64,000 nt of DNA, from positions 1-64,000 of the forward strand of contig JAIVFU010000016.1 in the NCBI GenBank assembly GCA_020829485.1. Reading direction: 5' to 3'. Position numbers and translations under genes: made by a program. A model generated the notes under the pieces. The model saw only the letters and a list, made by a program, of their open reading frames with translations. It was not told where the DNA came from and searched no databases. This stretch comes from Nostoc sp. CHAB 5834 (GTDB taxonomy: Bacteria > Cyanobacteriota > Cyanobacteriia > Cyanobacteriales > Nostocaceae). Shown one piece after another: positions 18,486 to 27,752 of this stretch (position 1 is the stretch's first letter; each line of letters starts with the position of its first letter).

Positions 18486-21164
18486 GTGAATTATCCAGCA
18501 CCGTCTCCAGAACTTGACTTAGGGTCTATATTTCCCTTTGATCTGGATCAGTTTCAAAAAGAAGCGATCGCGTCCCTAAACGCCGGACGCTCAGTTGTCG
18601 TATGTGCGCCCACAGGTTCGGGCAAAACATTAGTCGGGGAATACGCCATTTATCGCGCCCTGGCGAGAGGAAAACGTGTATTTTATACTACTCCCTTGAA
18701 GGCGTTATCGAATCAAAAATTACGTGACTTTCGAGAAAAATTCGGGTTTGATCAAGTCGGACTGTTAACTGGAGATGCCTCCATTCACAGGGATGCACCG
18801 ATTTTGGTGATGACCACAGAAATTTTCCGAAATATGCTTTATGGCACACCCATTGGGCAAGTCGGCATCTCATTGGTAGACGTTGAAGCGGTGATCCTTG
18901 ACGAGTGCCACTACATGAACGATCGCCAGCGCGGTACAGTTTGGGAAGAATCAATCATCTATTGTCCCCGGGAAGTGCAACTGGCAGCCCTCTCAGCAAC
19001 GGTTGCCAACAGCGATCAACTCACCGATTGGCTAAATCGCGTTCACGGCCCAACTGACCTGATTTACTCCGATTTTCGCCCAGTTCCCTTGGAATTTCAC
19101 TTTTGCAATCCCAAAGGGTTATTTCCCCTGCTGAATGATAGCAAAACCAAAATTAACCCCCGGCTTGTTCAGAAGAAGAAAGGGAGAGGGGGAGAAAAGG
19201 AGAGGGGGAGAAATGGTAGACCAGAGGCTCCTGGAATAATTTATACCTTGAGCCAGTTAGAGCAACGGGATATGCTACCAGCGATTTACTTCATCTTCAG
19301 CCGCCGGGGATGTGATAAAGCAGTGGCAGAAGTGGGTGATTTATGGCTGGTAAATAATGAAGAGTCCCAGATTTTACGGCAACAGATTGATGACTTTTTA
19401 GCCCGCAATCCCGAAGCCGGACGTTCTGGACAAATTGCACCCCTGTACCGGGGAATTGCTGCCCACCACGCCGGAATTTTGCCTGCTTGGAAAGCACTCG
19501 TAGAAGAACTATTTCAGCAGGGGCTGATTAAAGTAGTATTTGCCACTGAGACGCTAGCGGCGGGAATTAATATGCCCGCCCGGACAACGGTAATTTCTAC
19601 CCTTTCCAAGCGTACCGACACTGGACACCGCTTGTTGAACGCTTCCGAATTCTTGCAAATGGCGGGACGAGCAGGCCGCCGGGGGATGGATAAACAAGGT
19701 CATGTGGTGACAGTCCAAACTCCCTTTGAAGGAGCCAAAGAAGCGGCGTATTTGGGAACATCGAAGCCAGATCCCCTTGTAAGCCAGTTTACCCCCAGTT
19801 ATGGCATGGTACTCAACTTGCTGCAAACGCACACCCTAGAGCAAACCAGGGAACTGATAGAACGCAGTTTTGGGCAGTACATGGCCACCTTGCATTTAAG
19901 ACCAGAATACGATGAGATTGCCGAACTGCAAACACAATTAGCTCAACTTCATGAGCAAATCGCCGCAGTTGATGAAAATGAACTGGCTGTTTATGAGAAA
20001 TTGCGGCAACGCCTGAAAGTAGAATGCCAGATATTGAAAACCTTGCAAGAGCAAGCGCAGGAAGATAGACAAGAAGAATTGGGGATGATGTTGGGCTTTG
20101 CAGTGTCAGGAACTCTGTTGAGTCTCAAGGGCAAAAACATCACAGTGTCTACACCCGTAACCGCAGTGTTAGTGGGCAAATCGCCTGGTTCTGGTCAAGC
20201 TCCTTACTTGGTATGCTTGGGGCACGATAATCGCTGGTATGTGGCAACAACAGGGGATGTAGTCGATTTGTATGCCGAACTGCCGCGAATTGAAGTGCCA
20301 CCTGATTTACTACCACCGCCAGAGATGCCTTTGAAACCAGGACAGTCACGGCGGGGTAATCAAGAAACATTTGCGATCGCTGCCCGTATTCCCAATCCGG
20401 TAGAATCATTGGATCTAGCACCAGAAGTAGGAGAACAACTCAGCCGCACTACCGCCGTCCAAGAGCAATTAGAAGCTCATCCCCTACATCAATCAGGCAA
20501 TGCTGCCACGCTGTTCAAGCGCCGCGCCCGCTATGTTGAACTAGAAGCCGAACTTGAACAGTTGCAAGGGCAAGTAGAGCAACAGTCACAACGTCATTGG
20601 GAAGAATTTCTTAATTTAATCGCAATTCTACAACACTTTGGCGCTTTAGATAACTTAGTACCCACAGTATTAGGGCGAATTGCTGCCGCCATTCGAGGCG
20701 AGAATGAATTGTGGCTAGGTTTAGTATTCGCTAGCGGTGAATTGGACAACTTAGATCCGCATCATTTAGCCGCCGCCGCCGCCGGTTTGGTGATGGAAAC
20801 GCCCCGTCCAGATAGCAAGGTTAACTTTGAGCTTAGTAATGAAGTTGCAGAAGCCTTAGCAAAATTGCGGGGAATTCGCCGCCAAATGTTCCAACTACAA
20901 CGGCGGTATAACGTAGCCCTGCCTATATGGTTGGAGTTTGAGTTAATTGCCATAGTCGAACAATGGGCGCTGGGAACGGAGTGGACAGAACTCTGCGAGA
21001 ACACCACCTTGGATGAAGGCGACGTGGTGAGAATTTTACGGCGGACGTTGGATTTATTATCACAAATACCCCACGTTCCCCATTTACCAGACTCTTTCTG
21101 CCGTAATGCCCATCGGGCAATGCAATTGATAGATAGATTCCCTGTGAATGAGGTGGTTGAATAA
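18486..21164 (+). CDS. Ski2/Mtr4-like DExH-box RNA helicase
   Basis: This 892-residue SF2 helicase is related to Ski2/Mtr4 proteins and probably acts in RNA processing or decay. Walker A APTGSGKT is at residues 41-48, DECH at 139-142, SAT near 170, and QMAGRAGRRG near 390-400. The C-terminal third matches the DSHCT-type helical domain (VNFELSNEVAEAL, QMFQLQRRYNVALP). It starts at GTG. Residues ~230-250 are a Lys/Arg/Gly-rich insertion (KKKGRGGEKERGRNG) whose DNA, AAAGGGAGAGGGGGAG repeated, resembles intergenic repeats; the reading frame is intact. Confidence 0.93.
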   Translation: MNYPAPSPELDLGSIFPFDLDQFQKEAIASLNAGRSVVVCAPTGSGKTLVGEYAIYRALARGKRVFYTTPLKALSNQKLRDFREKFGFDQVGLLTGDASIHRDAPILVMTTEIFRNMLYGTPIGQVGISLVDVEAVILDECHYMNDRQRGTVWEESIIYCPREVQLAALSATVANSDQLTDWLNRVHGPTDLIYSDFRPVPLEFHFCNPKGLFPLLNDSKTKINPRLVQKKKGRGGEKERGRNGRPEAPGIIYTLSQLEQRDMLPAIYFIFSRRGCDKAVAEVGDLWLVNNEESQILRQQIDDFLARNPEAGRSGQIAPLYRGIAAHHAGILPAWKALVEELFQQGLIKVVFATETLAAGINMPARTTVISTLSKRTDTGHRLLNASEFLQMAGRAGRRGMDKQGHVVTVQTPFEGAKEAAYLGTSKPDPLVSQFTPSYGMVLNLLQTHTLEQTRELIERSFGQYMATLHLRPEYDEIAELQTQLAQLHEQIAAVDENELAVYEKLRQRLKVECQILKTLQEQAQEDRQEELGMMLGFAVSGTLLSLKGKNITVSTPVTAVLVGKSPGSGQAPYLVCLGHDNRWYVATTGDVVDLYAELPRIEVPPDLLPPPEMPLKPGQSRRGNQETFAIAARIPNPVESLDLAPEVGEQLSRTTAVQEQLEAHPLHQSGNAATLFKRRARYVELEAELEQLQGQVEQQSQRHWEEFLNLIAILQHFGALDNLVPTVLGRIAAAIRGENELWLGLVFASGELDNLDPHHLAAAAAGLVMETPRPDSKVNFELSNEVAEALAKLRGIRRQMFQLQRRYNVALPIWLEFELIAIVEQWALGTEWTELCENTTLDEGDVVRILRRTLDLLSQIPHVPHLPDSFCRNAHRAMQLIDRFPVNEVVE

Positions 21165-21183
21165 ACAAGACGCTCTTACGCAC

Positions 21184-21218
21184 ACACAGTATTTGATAAT
21201 TTCTGTGGGTCTTTTTTT
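21184..21218 (+). terminator. possible terminator after the helicase
   Basis: CACAG/CTGTG form a short stem followed by GTCTTTTTTT. The stem is weak but the T-run is good. Confidence 0.4.
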
Positions 21219-21473
21219 CTCAGACTTACCCAAAAATAGACGCGCTCAGGGGCAATTCATGAATTGCCCCTACAAACCGCCCCAAGAATGAATTAGGAGT
21301 TACGCACTGTGCAAATGCATCGTAATGTGCATTACCTAAAATAGGAAGTTTTCAGGCTTTTCTTAATTATTCAAACCTAAAGTATGTTTTATTAACCCGC
21401 TTTTCAGAAGCTTGGTTCTTCTACCGTCAGATGGGACGGATTGAAAGATTGCTGCACACTTTGGGTAAGCCAC
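21219..21473. other. spacer after the helicase
   Basis: I see no gene in this stretch. It includes GGGGCAATTCATGAATTGCCCC at about 21250-21271, a perfect 22-bp palindrome. Confidence 0.5.
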
Positions 21474-21582
21474 TAGTGTGGGCTTCAGCCCTACTTTGAG
21501 GGCTGAAGCCCTCACTACAAAATAATTCCAAAATTTTTTACATTAGTTAATATAGTTTGAATTATTTTCACCGACTTACTTA
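21474..21582. repeat. MITE-like element family A, copy 1 (left end missing)
   Basis: The core GGGCTTCAGCCCTACTTTGAGGGCTGAAGCCC is a palindrome. The right end, TTTGAATTATTTTCACCGACTTACTTA, is the same terminal sequence as in copies at 25575-25718, 42238-42415 and 60736-60876. The matching left end is not seen here. Confidence 0.75.
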
Positions 21583-21619
21583 TGTCAAAGGCAACTTGTT
21601 ATTGCCTTCGCCTTCAGCA

Positions 21620-21850
21620 ATGTATCAAGAAATGGCAGCAGATATGGATTGGATGAAAACTCAATACAATAATGTTGTAGCGAGGGCGACATGCATAAAC
21701 TCGTTTTCCTTGCGTTATATTGACCAACTCATGGAAGATATGGGTGCAAATAATCAGTTTGGTGTCTGGAAGGAAATTTCACAGATTATGATGCCTGTGG
21801 ATTCATCCCTTTACAACAAACTTCGACAGGAATTAAAGTCGCAAAGATGA
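21620..21850 (+). CDS. small hypothetical protein, possibly a remnant
   Basis: The frame is open from a TTG at 21557, but its first ~20 codons lie in and just beyond the terminal sequence of a repeat element, so I favour the internal ATG at 21620 (MYQEMAADMDWM..., 77 residues). The product is hydrophilic with many Met and acidic residues and no motif I recognise. No good ribosome-binding site is visible. It may be the 3' end of a gene cut by the repeat element, or a small real gene; I cannot decide from sequence alone. Confidence 0.4.
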   Translation: MYQEMAADMDWMKTQYNNVVARATCINSFSLRYIDQLMEDMGANNQFGVWKEISQIMMPVDSSLYNKLRQELKSQR

Positions 21851-21909
21851 AAAATATCAATTGATTCTCCTAACCAATTAACCGAATCATTGTGAGTTGA
21901 AACTTGCGG

Positions 21910-22608
21910 CTAAACTGACTCCACTGAGGAAGCACCGAAACGATAGCCTTTGCCGTAGACTGTGTGAATCAGTGTAGTTTCTTTACCTACCTCAATCTTA
22001 CGGCGCAGCAAACGAATTAATGCCGCAATAACATTACTACTGGGTTGTTCTTCCTCTTGCCACAAATTTTCCATAATCTGGGCATGAGTCATTAGTTGTC
22101 CAGTGTGTTCCATAAAATATTGTAGTAGCTGGCTTTCTTTTTGCGATAGCTCAATTATTCTTCCTTGGCGATAGGCTACTTGATTTTCATAATCGAGTTC
22201 TAAATCAGCGACGGTTAAACGTCCAGTGGTGGTTTCATAGGTTTGGGAACCGGAACGACGCAATAAAGCCCGGACTCTCGCTAGCAACTCCCGGAGTTCA
22301 AAAGGTTTAACCAAATAATCGTCAGCACCAGCATCTAAACCTTGTACGCGGTCATCTAGAGTATCCTTAGCTGTGAGAAACAGCACGGGAGTGGTTTTGC
22401 CTTGTCGTCGTAATTGCTGACAAATTTCTAACCCCGTTTTTCCTGGGAGCATCCAATCTAAAATTAGTAGGTCATAACTGCCTGTTTGTGCATGTTCATT
22501 GCCACTTGTCCCATCGTAAGCGGCATCGACAATGTAACCCTCACGAGTTAATAAGCGACTCAAGGGTTCAGTTAGTTCAACTTCATCATCAACTAATAAA
22601 ATTCTCAT
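21910..22608 (-). CDS. OmpR-family response regulator (RppA-like)
   Basis: The ~232-residue response regulator has a receiver domain at residues 1-118 and an OmpR/PhoB winged-helix domain at ~130-226. The phospho-acceptor Asp lies in [10 protein letters not shown], and the acidic pair is in [15 protein letters not shown] and VKPFELREL complete the active site. I start it at MRILLVDDE (22608); an in-frame ATG six codons upstream is possible. It resembles cyanobacterial RppA/NrsR-type regulators, but no histidine kinase gene is adjacent, so the partner is unknown. Confidence 0.9.
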   Translation of the reverse strand: MRILLVDDEVELTEPLSRLLTREGYIVDAAYDGTSGNEHAQTGSYDLLILDWMLPGKTGLEICQQLRRQGKTTPVLFLTAKDTLDDRVQGLDAGADDYLVKPFELRELLARVRALLRRSGSQTYETTTGRLTVADLELDYENQVAYRQGRIIELSQKESQLLQYFMEHTGQLMTHAQIMENLWQEEEQPSSNVIAALIRLLRRKIEVGKETTLIHTVYGKGYRFGASSVESV

Positions 22609-22683
22609 GCTGCTTGTGGTAAGCATATAGAGATATTCTCAATATTATTCAACTGCCAGAACGCCAAGGATATTAAAAAAAGA

Positions 22684-23328
22684 ATGCTGACTGTTGCATT
22701 GCCAAAAGGGGAACTCCTTAAAAATAGCATCCGCCTGTTACAATCTGTGGGATTAGATTTTAGTGCTTTTTTAGATTCAGGAACTCGTCAACTTCAAATT
22801 CCTGACACTAAGGGACTTGCAAAAGCTTTGTTGGTGCGGGCGCAGGATGTGCCTGTTTATGTGGAATATGGTCAGGCACAACTGGGTGTTGTCGGTTACG
22901 ATGTGCTGCGAGAGAAGCAGCCGCAAGTTGCCCACTTGGTAGATTTGCAGTTTGGGCATTGTCGGATGTCGGTGGCGGTAAAAGCATCTAGTTCTTACCG
23001 ATCGCCAATAGATTTACCAGCGCATGGTAGAGTTGCTTCCAAGTATGTGAATTGCGCTCGTGAATATTTCCACAGTCTAGATTTACCTGTGGAAATAGTG
23101 CCGTTGTATGGTTCAGTTGAACTAGGCCCGATTACTGGAATGTCAGAAGCGATCGTGGATTTGGTTTCTACAGGGCGGACTTTGCGCGAAAATGGTTTGA
23201 TTGAAATTGCGACTCTCTATGAAAGCACGGCGCGGTTGATTGCCCATCCTTTGAGTTACCGCCTGAATACGGGTAATTTAAGTGATGTGATTGCCAAGCT
23301 GCGAGAAGCCGTTTTGCTAGAGGTCTAA
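22684..23328 (+). CDS. hisG: ATP phosphoribosyltransferase, short form
   Basis: The 214-residue enzyme joins ATP and PRPP in the first step of histidine synthesis. It is the short form, lacking the C-terminal regulatory domain, and normally needs the HisZ subunit, which is not in this window. [15 protein letters not shown], the G-x-V-G-Y-D region and [16 protein letters not shown] are characteristic; the last is the PRPP-binding loop. It is divergent from the response regulator by ~75 bp, so the short spacer must hold both promoters. Confidence 0.96.
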   Translation: MLTVALPKGELLKNSIRLLQSVGLDFSAFLDSGTRQLQIPDTKGLAKALLVRAQDVPVYVEYGQAQLGVVGYDVLREKQPQVAHLVDLQFGHCRMSVAVKASSSYRSPIDLPAHGRVASKYVNCAREYFHSLDLPVEIVPLYGSVELGPITGMSEAIVDLVSTGRTLRENGLIEIATLYESTARLIAHPLSYRLNTGNLSDVIAKLREAVLLEV

Positions 23329-23450
23329 TAGTACTGCTATCAAGGTGACATGTTTGTTTCTCGAAGACCGCCCCTTAAAAAGCTACCGTGTACACACAAG
23401 TCTCTGTTGACGCAATTCACGGTTTATCGAATAGCCCAAAGAAAACTCAC

Positions 23451-23526
23451 CCAGGTTGTAGAGACGTTGCATTGCAACGTCTCTACAAGGGTTCTGGGTA
23501 ACGCATATTTAATTTATCGAGATGTT
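23451..23526. repeat. palindromic element family D, copy 1
   Basis: The perfect palindrome GTAGAGACGTTGCATTGCAACGTCTCTAC is followed by AAGGGTTCTGGGTAACGCATATTTAATTT. The same series of words occurs at 25990-26058. It occupies the middle of the ~330 bp spacer between hisG and the PRK-like gene; no gene is seen in that spacer. Confidence 0.8.
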
Positions 23527-23659
23527 TATTCTATATATTTCCATATATGTAGAGATATTGCATACCAAGGCTTTGCTTGAGTTACTTGCCTAAACCCTTC
23601 TAGAATAAAAACTATTGTAGGAAAAGTTTAGTAATAAAATTTTTTTTATTCTGAGAGGT

Positions 23660-24601
23660 ATGATGAGCCGTCCAATAATTCTTGGTATTGTAGGCGACAG
23701 CGCTGCTGGGAAAACCACACTAACGCGAGGGATCGCTCAAGTACTCGGCCCAGAAAATGTTACGCTTATTTGCACAGATGATTATCACCGTTACGATCGC
23801 AAAGAACGTGCAGATATTGGCATCACCGCTCTCCACCCGGACTGCAACCACTTAGATATAATGCAGCAACACCTGTCGTTGCTACGCACAGGACAACCGA
23901 TTCTCAAACCAGTTTACAGCCATAAAACCGGCACATTCGAGCCACCGCAGTATATCAAGCCCAATAAATTTGTAATTATTGAGGGATTACTCGGTTATTC
24001 TACCCGTGCCGCCCGTGATTCTTACGACGTTAAAGTTTACCTTGCACCCCCGGAACCACTACGCGCTAAATGGAAAGTTAAGCGGGATACCCAAAAGCGG
24101 GGCTACACAGATGAACAGGTATTAGCAGAATTACAAAAGCGTGAACCAGACTCAGCACAATTTATTCGTCCGCAACGGCAATGGTCTGATATAGTCATTA
24201 GTTTCTATCCACCCACCGGGGAAGATGATGAAACCAATGGACATTTAAATGTGCGTTTAGTACTACGTCCGACAATTCCCCACCCAGATTTTACCCCGAT
24301 TATCAACTCTACCTATGGTAATTCTGACTCAGCGATCCGCTTGGGGCTAGACAGAGATATGAGTAAGCCCGTGGATGTCTTAGAAGTTGATGGCCATGCA
24401 ACCTTAGAACAGGTGAATAAGCTAGAGCATATTATTTGTTCTGATATGCCCCATTTACGAAGTATTTGCGATCGCGAAAGTAATCCCGAACTAGGTAAAA
24501 TTGCTGGTACAACTGGTGAGACAATTCAGAGTTATCCTCTGGCACTCACCCAGTTAATAATTACCTACCACATGCTCAAAGCAACGCAAATTCATCAATA
24601 A
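23660..24601 (+). CDS. divergent phosphoribulokinase family protein
   Basis: This 313-residue P-loop kinase belongs to the phosphoribulokinase/uridine kinase family. The P-loop GDSAAGKT is at residues 12-19, DDYHRYDR at 40-47, and IIEGLLGY at 107-113. The Calvin-cycle enzyme has GDSGCGKST with a redox-regulated Cys in the P-loop; here that Cys is Ala16, while the partner position C38 (LICTDDYH) is kept. Two other Cys, C260 and C270, are spaced unlike the canonical C-terminal pair. It is therefore probably a paralogue rather than the main Prk, and thiol control may be altered. ATG at 23660 or 23663 are both possible. Confidence 0.85.
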   Translation: MMSRPIILGIVGDSAAGKTTLTRGIAQVLGPENVTLICTDDYHRYDRKERADIGITALHPDCNHLDIMQQHLSLLRTGQPILKPVYSHKTGTFEPPQYIKPNKFVIIEGLLGYSTRAARDSYDVKVYLAPPEPLRAKWKVKRDTQKRGYTDEQVLAELQKREPDSAQFIRPQRQWSDIVISFYPPTGEDDETNGHLNVRLVLRPTIPHPDFTPIINSTYGNSDSAIRLGLDRDMSKPVDVLEVDGHATLEQVNKLEHIICSDMPHLRSICDRESNPELGKIAGTTGETIQSYPLALTQLIITYHMLKATQIHQ

Positions 24602-24833
24602 TTGGGATAGGGAGTGGGGAGCAGTGTAAATCTATCAATTTAAAGATGAGTTAGGAGAACTTAGTTTATCATCTTCACTACAGTAGCGATCGCTGCGGAT
24701 GACATGGTGTGCTGCTCATAAATAGAGAAAATTTCCCAAGGTTAAAGATTTTCTCAAATAAAGATGATTTTGAGAGCAAACAAGGGATAACTAAGGATAG
24801 ATTCATTTAGGGTGAGTATTCTCTTAGTTTCCT
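24602..24833. other. spacer between the PRK-like gene and radC
   Basis: The 232-bp AT-rich spacer has one HIP1-like site (GCGATCGC at 24687-24694). No gene or clear terminator was found. Confidence 0.4.
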
Positions 24834-25565
24834 ATGACCTATTGCCTCAGAATTGCCGACCTACCTACAAATGAGCGTCCGCGTGAACGATTAATGACAC
24901 ATGGTGCAAAAATTTTAGCTACAGCAGAGTTAATCGCAATTCTTCTAGGCACCGGTCAAGGGCCAGGAAAACTATCGGCTGTGGGTTTGGGGCAATATAT
25001 TTTGAGCGAATTAGGCAAACACCAACGTGATCCTTTGGCAGTTATGCGAGAAGTTAGCCCTGCTGAGTTGATGCAAATTTCTGGTGTTGGCCCGGCAAAA
25101 GCGACAAGTATTTTAGCAGCAATTGAATTGGGTAAACGCGCCTTTCAATCCCGCCCCAACGATGGCACATTAATTGATAGCCCACTTGCTGCTGCTGCTA
25201 CCCTCAGTCAAGATTTGATGTGGCAAATACAAGAACGTTTTGCAGTGGTGCTATTAGATGTTAAGAATCGCTTATTGGGTACGCAAGTAATTACCATTGG
25301 CACAGCAACCGAAACCCTAGCCTCTCCCCGTGATATTTTTCGAGAAGTTATTCGTCAAGGTGCAACGCGGGTAATAGTTGCCCACAACCATCCTTCTGGA
25401 AACCTTGAACCCAGCCAGGAAGATATAGAATTGACGCGTCAGTTGTTAGTAGGGGCGCAGCTTTTGGGCATTCCGGTACTAGATCATCTGATTTTGGGCA
25501 ATGGCAATCACCAAAGTTTACGGGAAATAACAACTTTGTGGGATGAGCATCCGCAGGGGGATTAA
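24834..25565 (+). CDS. radC: RadC family JAB-domain protein
   Basis: The 243-residue protein has an N-terminal UPF0758 helical segment with a helix-hairpin-helix ([25 protein letters not shown], around residues 80-105) and a C-terminal JAB/MPN domain. The metalloprotease motif HNHPSG with a later Asp (SQEDIELT) gives the zinc site. Members were first linked to DNA repair, but the biochemical role is unsettled. The length is complete. A family A repeat element begins 9 bp after the stop codon. Confidence 0.93.
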   Translation: MTYCLRIADLPTNERPRERLMTHGAKILATAELIAILLGTGQGPGKLSAVGLGQYILSELGKHQRDPLAVMREVSPAELMQISGVGPAKATSILAAIELGKRAFQSRPNDGTLIDSPLAAAATLSQDLMWQIQERFAVVLLDVKNRLLGTQVITIGTATETLASPRDIFREVIRQGATRVIVAHNHPSGNLEPSQEDIELTRQLLVGAQLLGIPVLDHLILGNGNHQSLREITTLWDEHPQGD

Positions 25566-25574
25566 AATAATTTG

Positions 25575-25718
25575 TAAGTAAGTCGGTGTGAATAATTCAA
25601 ACTATGTGTTTTGTAATGTAAAATTCTTGTAATCCAGTTCGTAGTAAGGACTTCAGTCCTTCTTTTAGGACTAAAGTCCTTACTACAAACATGCAAATTA
25701 TTTCCGCCGTCCTACTTA
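25575..25718. repeat. MITE-like element family A, copy 2
   Basis: This is a 144-bp element. The left end TAAGTAAGTCGGTGTGAATAATTCAAA is the inverted match of the right end (AATTATTTCCGCCGTCCTACTTA). The core GTAGTAAGGACTTCAGTCCTTCTTTTAGGACTAAAGTCCTTACTAC is palindromic. It has no coding capacity. Confidence 0.85.
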
Positions 25719-25870
25719 ATTCGTAATTCGTAATTCGCAATTCAAGACTGTGAAAATTGCAACCCGCATATCCCCGACAACTTTTACGAAGTCAGGGATT
25801 TTGTTGATCGCGAATTATTTAGGATTGCTATGTTACGACTAACTCAATACGCTTGGCTTTGTGGAAAATT

Positions 25871-25943
25871 GTAGGTTGGGTTAAGCAAAGCACAACTCAA
25901 CAAAGTCCCGAAATGTTGGGTTTCGTTCTTCAAGCCAACCTAC
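25871..25943. repeat. GTAGGTTGGGTT inverted element family E, copy 1
   Basis: GTAGGTTGGGTTAAGC at the left and GTTGGGTTTCGTTCTTCAAGCCAACCTAC at the right form an inverted arrangement. The same element occurs at 51409-51484. Confidence 0.75.
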
Positions 25944-25965
25944 ACATTTCTGAATTCTTTTTCAA

Positions 25966-26059
25966 TAGACATCTGGTGAAAATGAATTGTTTTGACGTTG
26001 CATTGCAACGTCTCTACAAGGGTTTCAGGTAACGCATAATTAATTTCTGGAGATGTCTA
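25966..26059. repeat. MITE-like element with TAGACATCT ends (family D, copy 2)
   Basis: TAGACATCT at 25966 and AGATGTCTA ending at 26059 are inverted repeats about 94 bp apart. Between them are the palindrome GACGTTGCATTGCAACGTC and the words GGGTTTCAGGTAACGCATAATTAATTT shared with 23451-23526. The right tip contains the stop codon that closes the antiporter reading frame on the minus strand. Confidence 0.7.
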
Positions 26060-27622
26060 ATGAGATTGGTTATTCTGCAAAACATTCTCAAGCATAGATG
26101 CTAATTCTTTATTCAACCGACCGGATTTGACAAATTCTGCATAAGTGTCGGCTTCAATTGCTAACAATTCTCCTCGGAACTGTTCTGTTGTAAAGCTCTG
26201 AAGATTGGGATATTCACCTTGTAATTTGTCAATTTATATCCGTAAATCTGCAAGTTCGCCTTTGATTAGTGTCTCTTGATAACGGCGAAACTCTGGGTCA
26301 ATACCGGGGCGTTGGTCTGCCTGGAGGTGTTCTAGAACGCGTTCTAAGGCAACATGACGGGCAACAAATTCTAAATATTGCTCGCGTAAGGGTGCATCAC
26401 CTAGCAAATTGAGTTTTTCCAGCAAAGGTTTGATGGTCAATCCTTGAACAAGTAGAGTAAATAAAACTACTCCAAATACCGTTGCAATGATTTTTTCTCG
26501 CTCTGGTAGTATTGTCGATACACTCAATGCTAGGGCAATGGAGACGGAACCGCGTAACCCACCCCACCATAGGATAGTTTGTTCTGGTAAAGAAATTTCC
26601 GATTTGGTGATGCTAGTACTTAATTTACTGAGAATGTAAATACCAACTGCCCGCATCACAATCATTGCTGCCACTGTCACCATTATGATTTGCAGGTTTT
26701 CGCCTAAACTAGCAAAGCGTATTTGGTCGCCAATTAGCAAGAAGACAATTGAGTTAACAAAGAATGCGAGAAATTCCCAAAATTCGGAAACAATAATCCG
26801 GGTGCGGGGATTCATGCCGATACGAGAGCCAAAGTTGCCCAAAATCAAACCTGTGGTGACAACTCCAATTACTCCAGAACCGCCCAAGTCTTCAATAATC
26901 AGGTAAGTACCATAAGCGGAAACTAAAGTTAAAGATTGTTCCACCAAGGGCAAATCGAAGCGCTGGGTAAGGTAGGAAATACCAAATCCGATAAAAGCTC
27001 CCACCCCTACACCGATGCCAACAACTGTAAATAACTGCAATAAAATTGGCTGGAATTCCAATTCTACAGTTCCCAAAGATAAGGCTACCAAAAAACCAAA
27101 GGCAACTACAGCCATGCCATCATTGAACAAGCTTTCGCCTTCCATTAAGGTGACAAGACGACTATCTACGCCCAGTTCACGAAACAAAGCGGTGACAGAA
27201 ACAGGGTCAGTAGCAGATAGACTGGCGGCGATGAGTAAAGCTGTAGTTAGAGAAATACCAACGATTTGATTGAGAGCGATCGCTACCCCTGCGATCGCAA
27301 TTACTACCCCAAACACCGCATACAAGCAAATTGGTACTAAATCCCGCTTCAATTCTGCCCATTTCAAGTTCCATGCGGCTTCAAATAGCAGCGGTGGTAA
27401 AAAAATGAACAAAATTAATTCCGGGGAAAGGGTTACTAAACGGACATCCACAAAGGCCAAACCTAACCCGACAATCACCAGTAGTAAGGTGTAAGGTATA
27501 TTGCGAAACCAGCTAAATATCTGCGGTAGTGTTGCCACACCTAGAGACACCGAAAGCACCAACAGAAACTGCTTAAGATTGTTTGTAATCACTTCCTCGG
27601 CGATCGCTGATTCAAGCACCAT
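26057..27622 (-). pseudogene. Na+/H+ antiporter (NhaP/CPA1 type) interrupted by an in-frame stop
   Basis: The first 462 residues (27622 to 26234) form a CPA1-family cation/proton antiporter with about 12 membrane spans; ESLFNDGMAVV carries the Asp expected in ion exchange. The TAA at 26234-26236 stops the frame after GELADLRI. Directly behind it the same frame continues for 58 more codons (IDKLQGEYPNLQSF... to ENVLQNNQSH) and ends at TAG 26057-26059. The extension is soluble, hydrophilic and protein-like, as in the cytoplasmic tails of cyanobacterial NhaP proteins. A single CAA-to-TAA change would explain it. The shortened protein may still function, so pseudogene is a provisional label. Confidence 0.75.
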
Positions 27623-27752
27623 AAGAAAATTCCTGGTATAATTTTACCTTTATCCTCATCTGACTATTTTTAGATGAGACTAGATTAATGTAAGACTTTA
27701 ATTAACAAAGAAAGAAGATTTAACAGTTAACCGAGTATTTAGGAGGAAGGTC

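Noticed and set aside
23350..23580. 76-codon plus-strand frame after hisG
   Set aside because: It crosses a perfect palindromic repeat and has no supporting motif.
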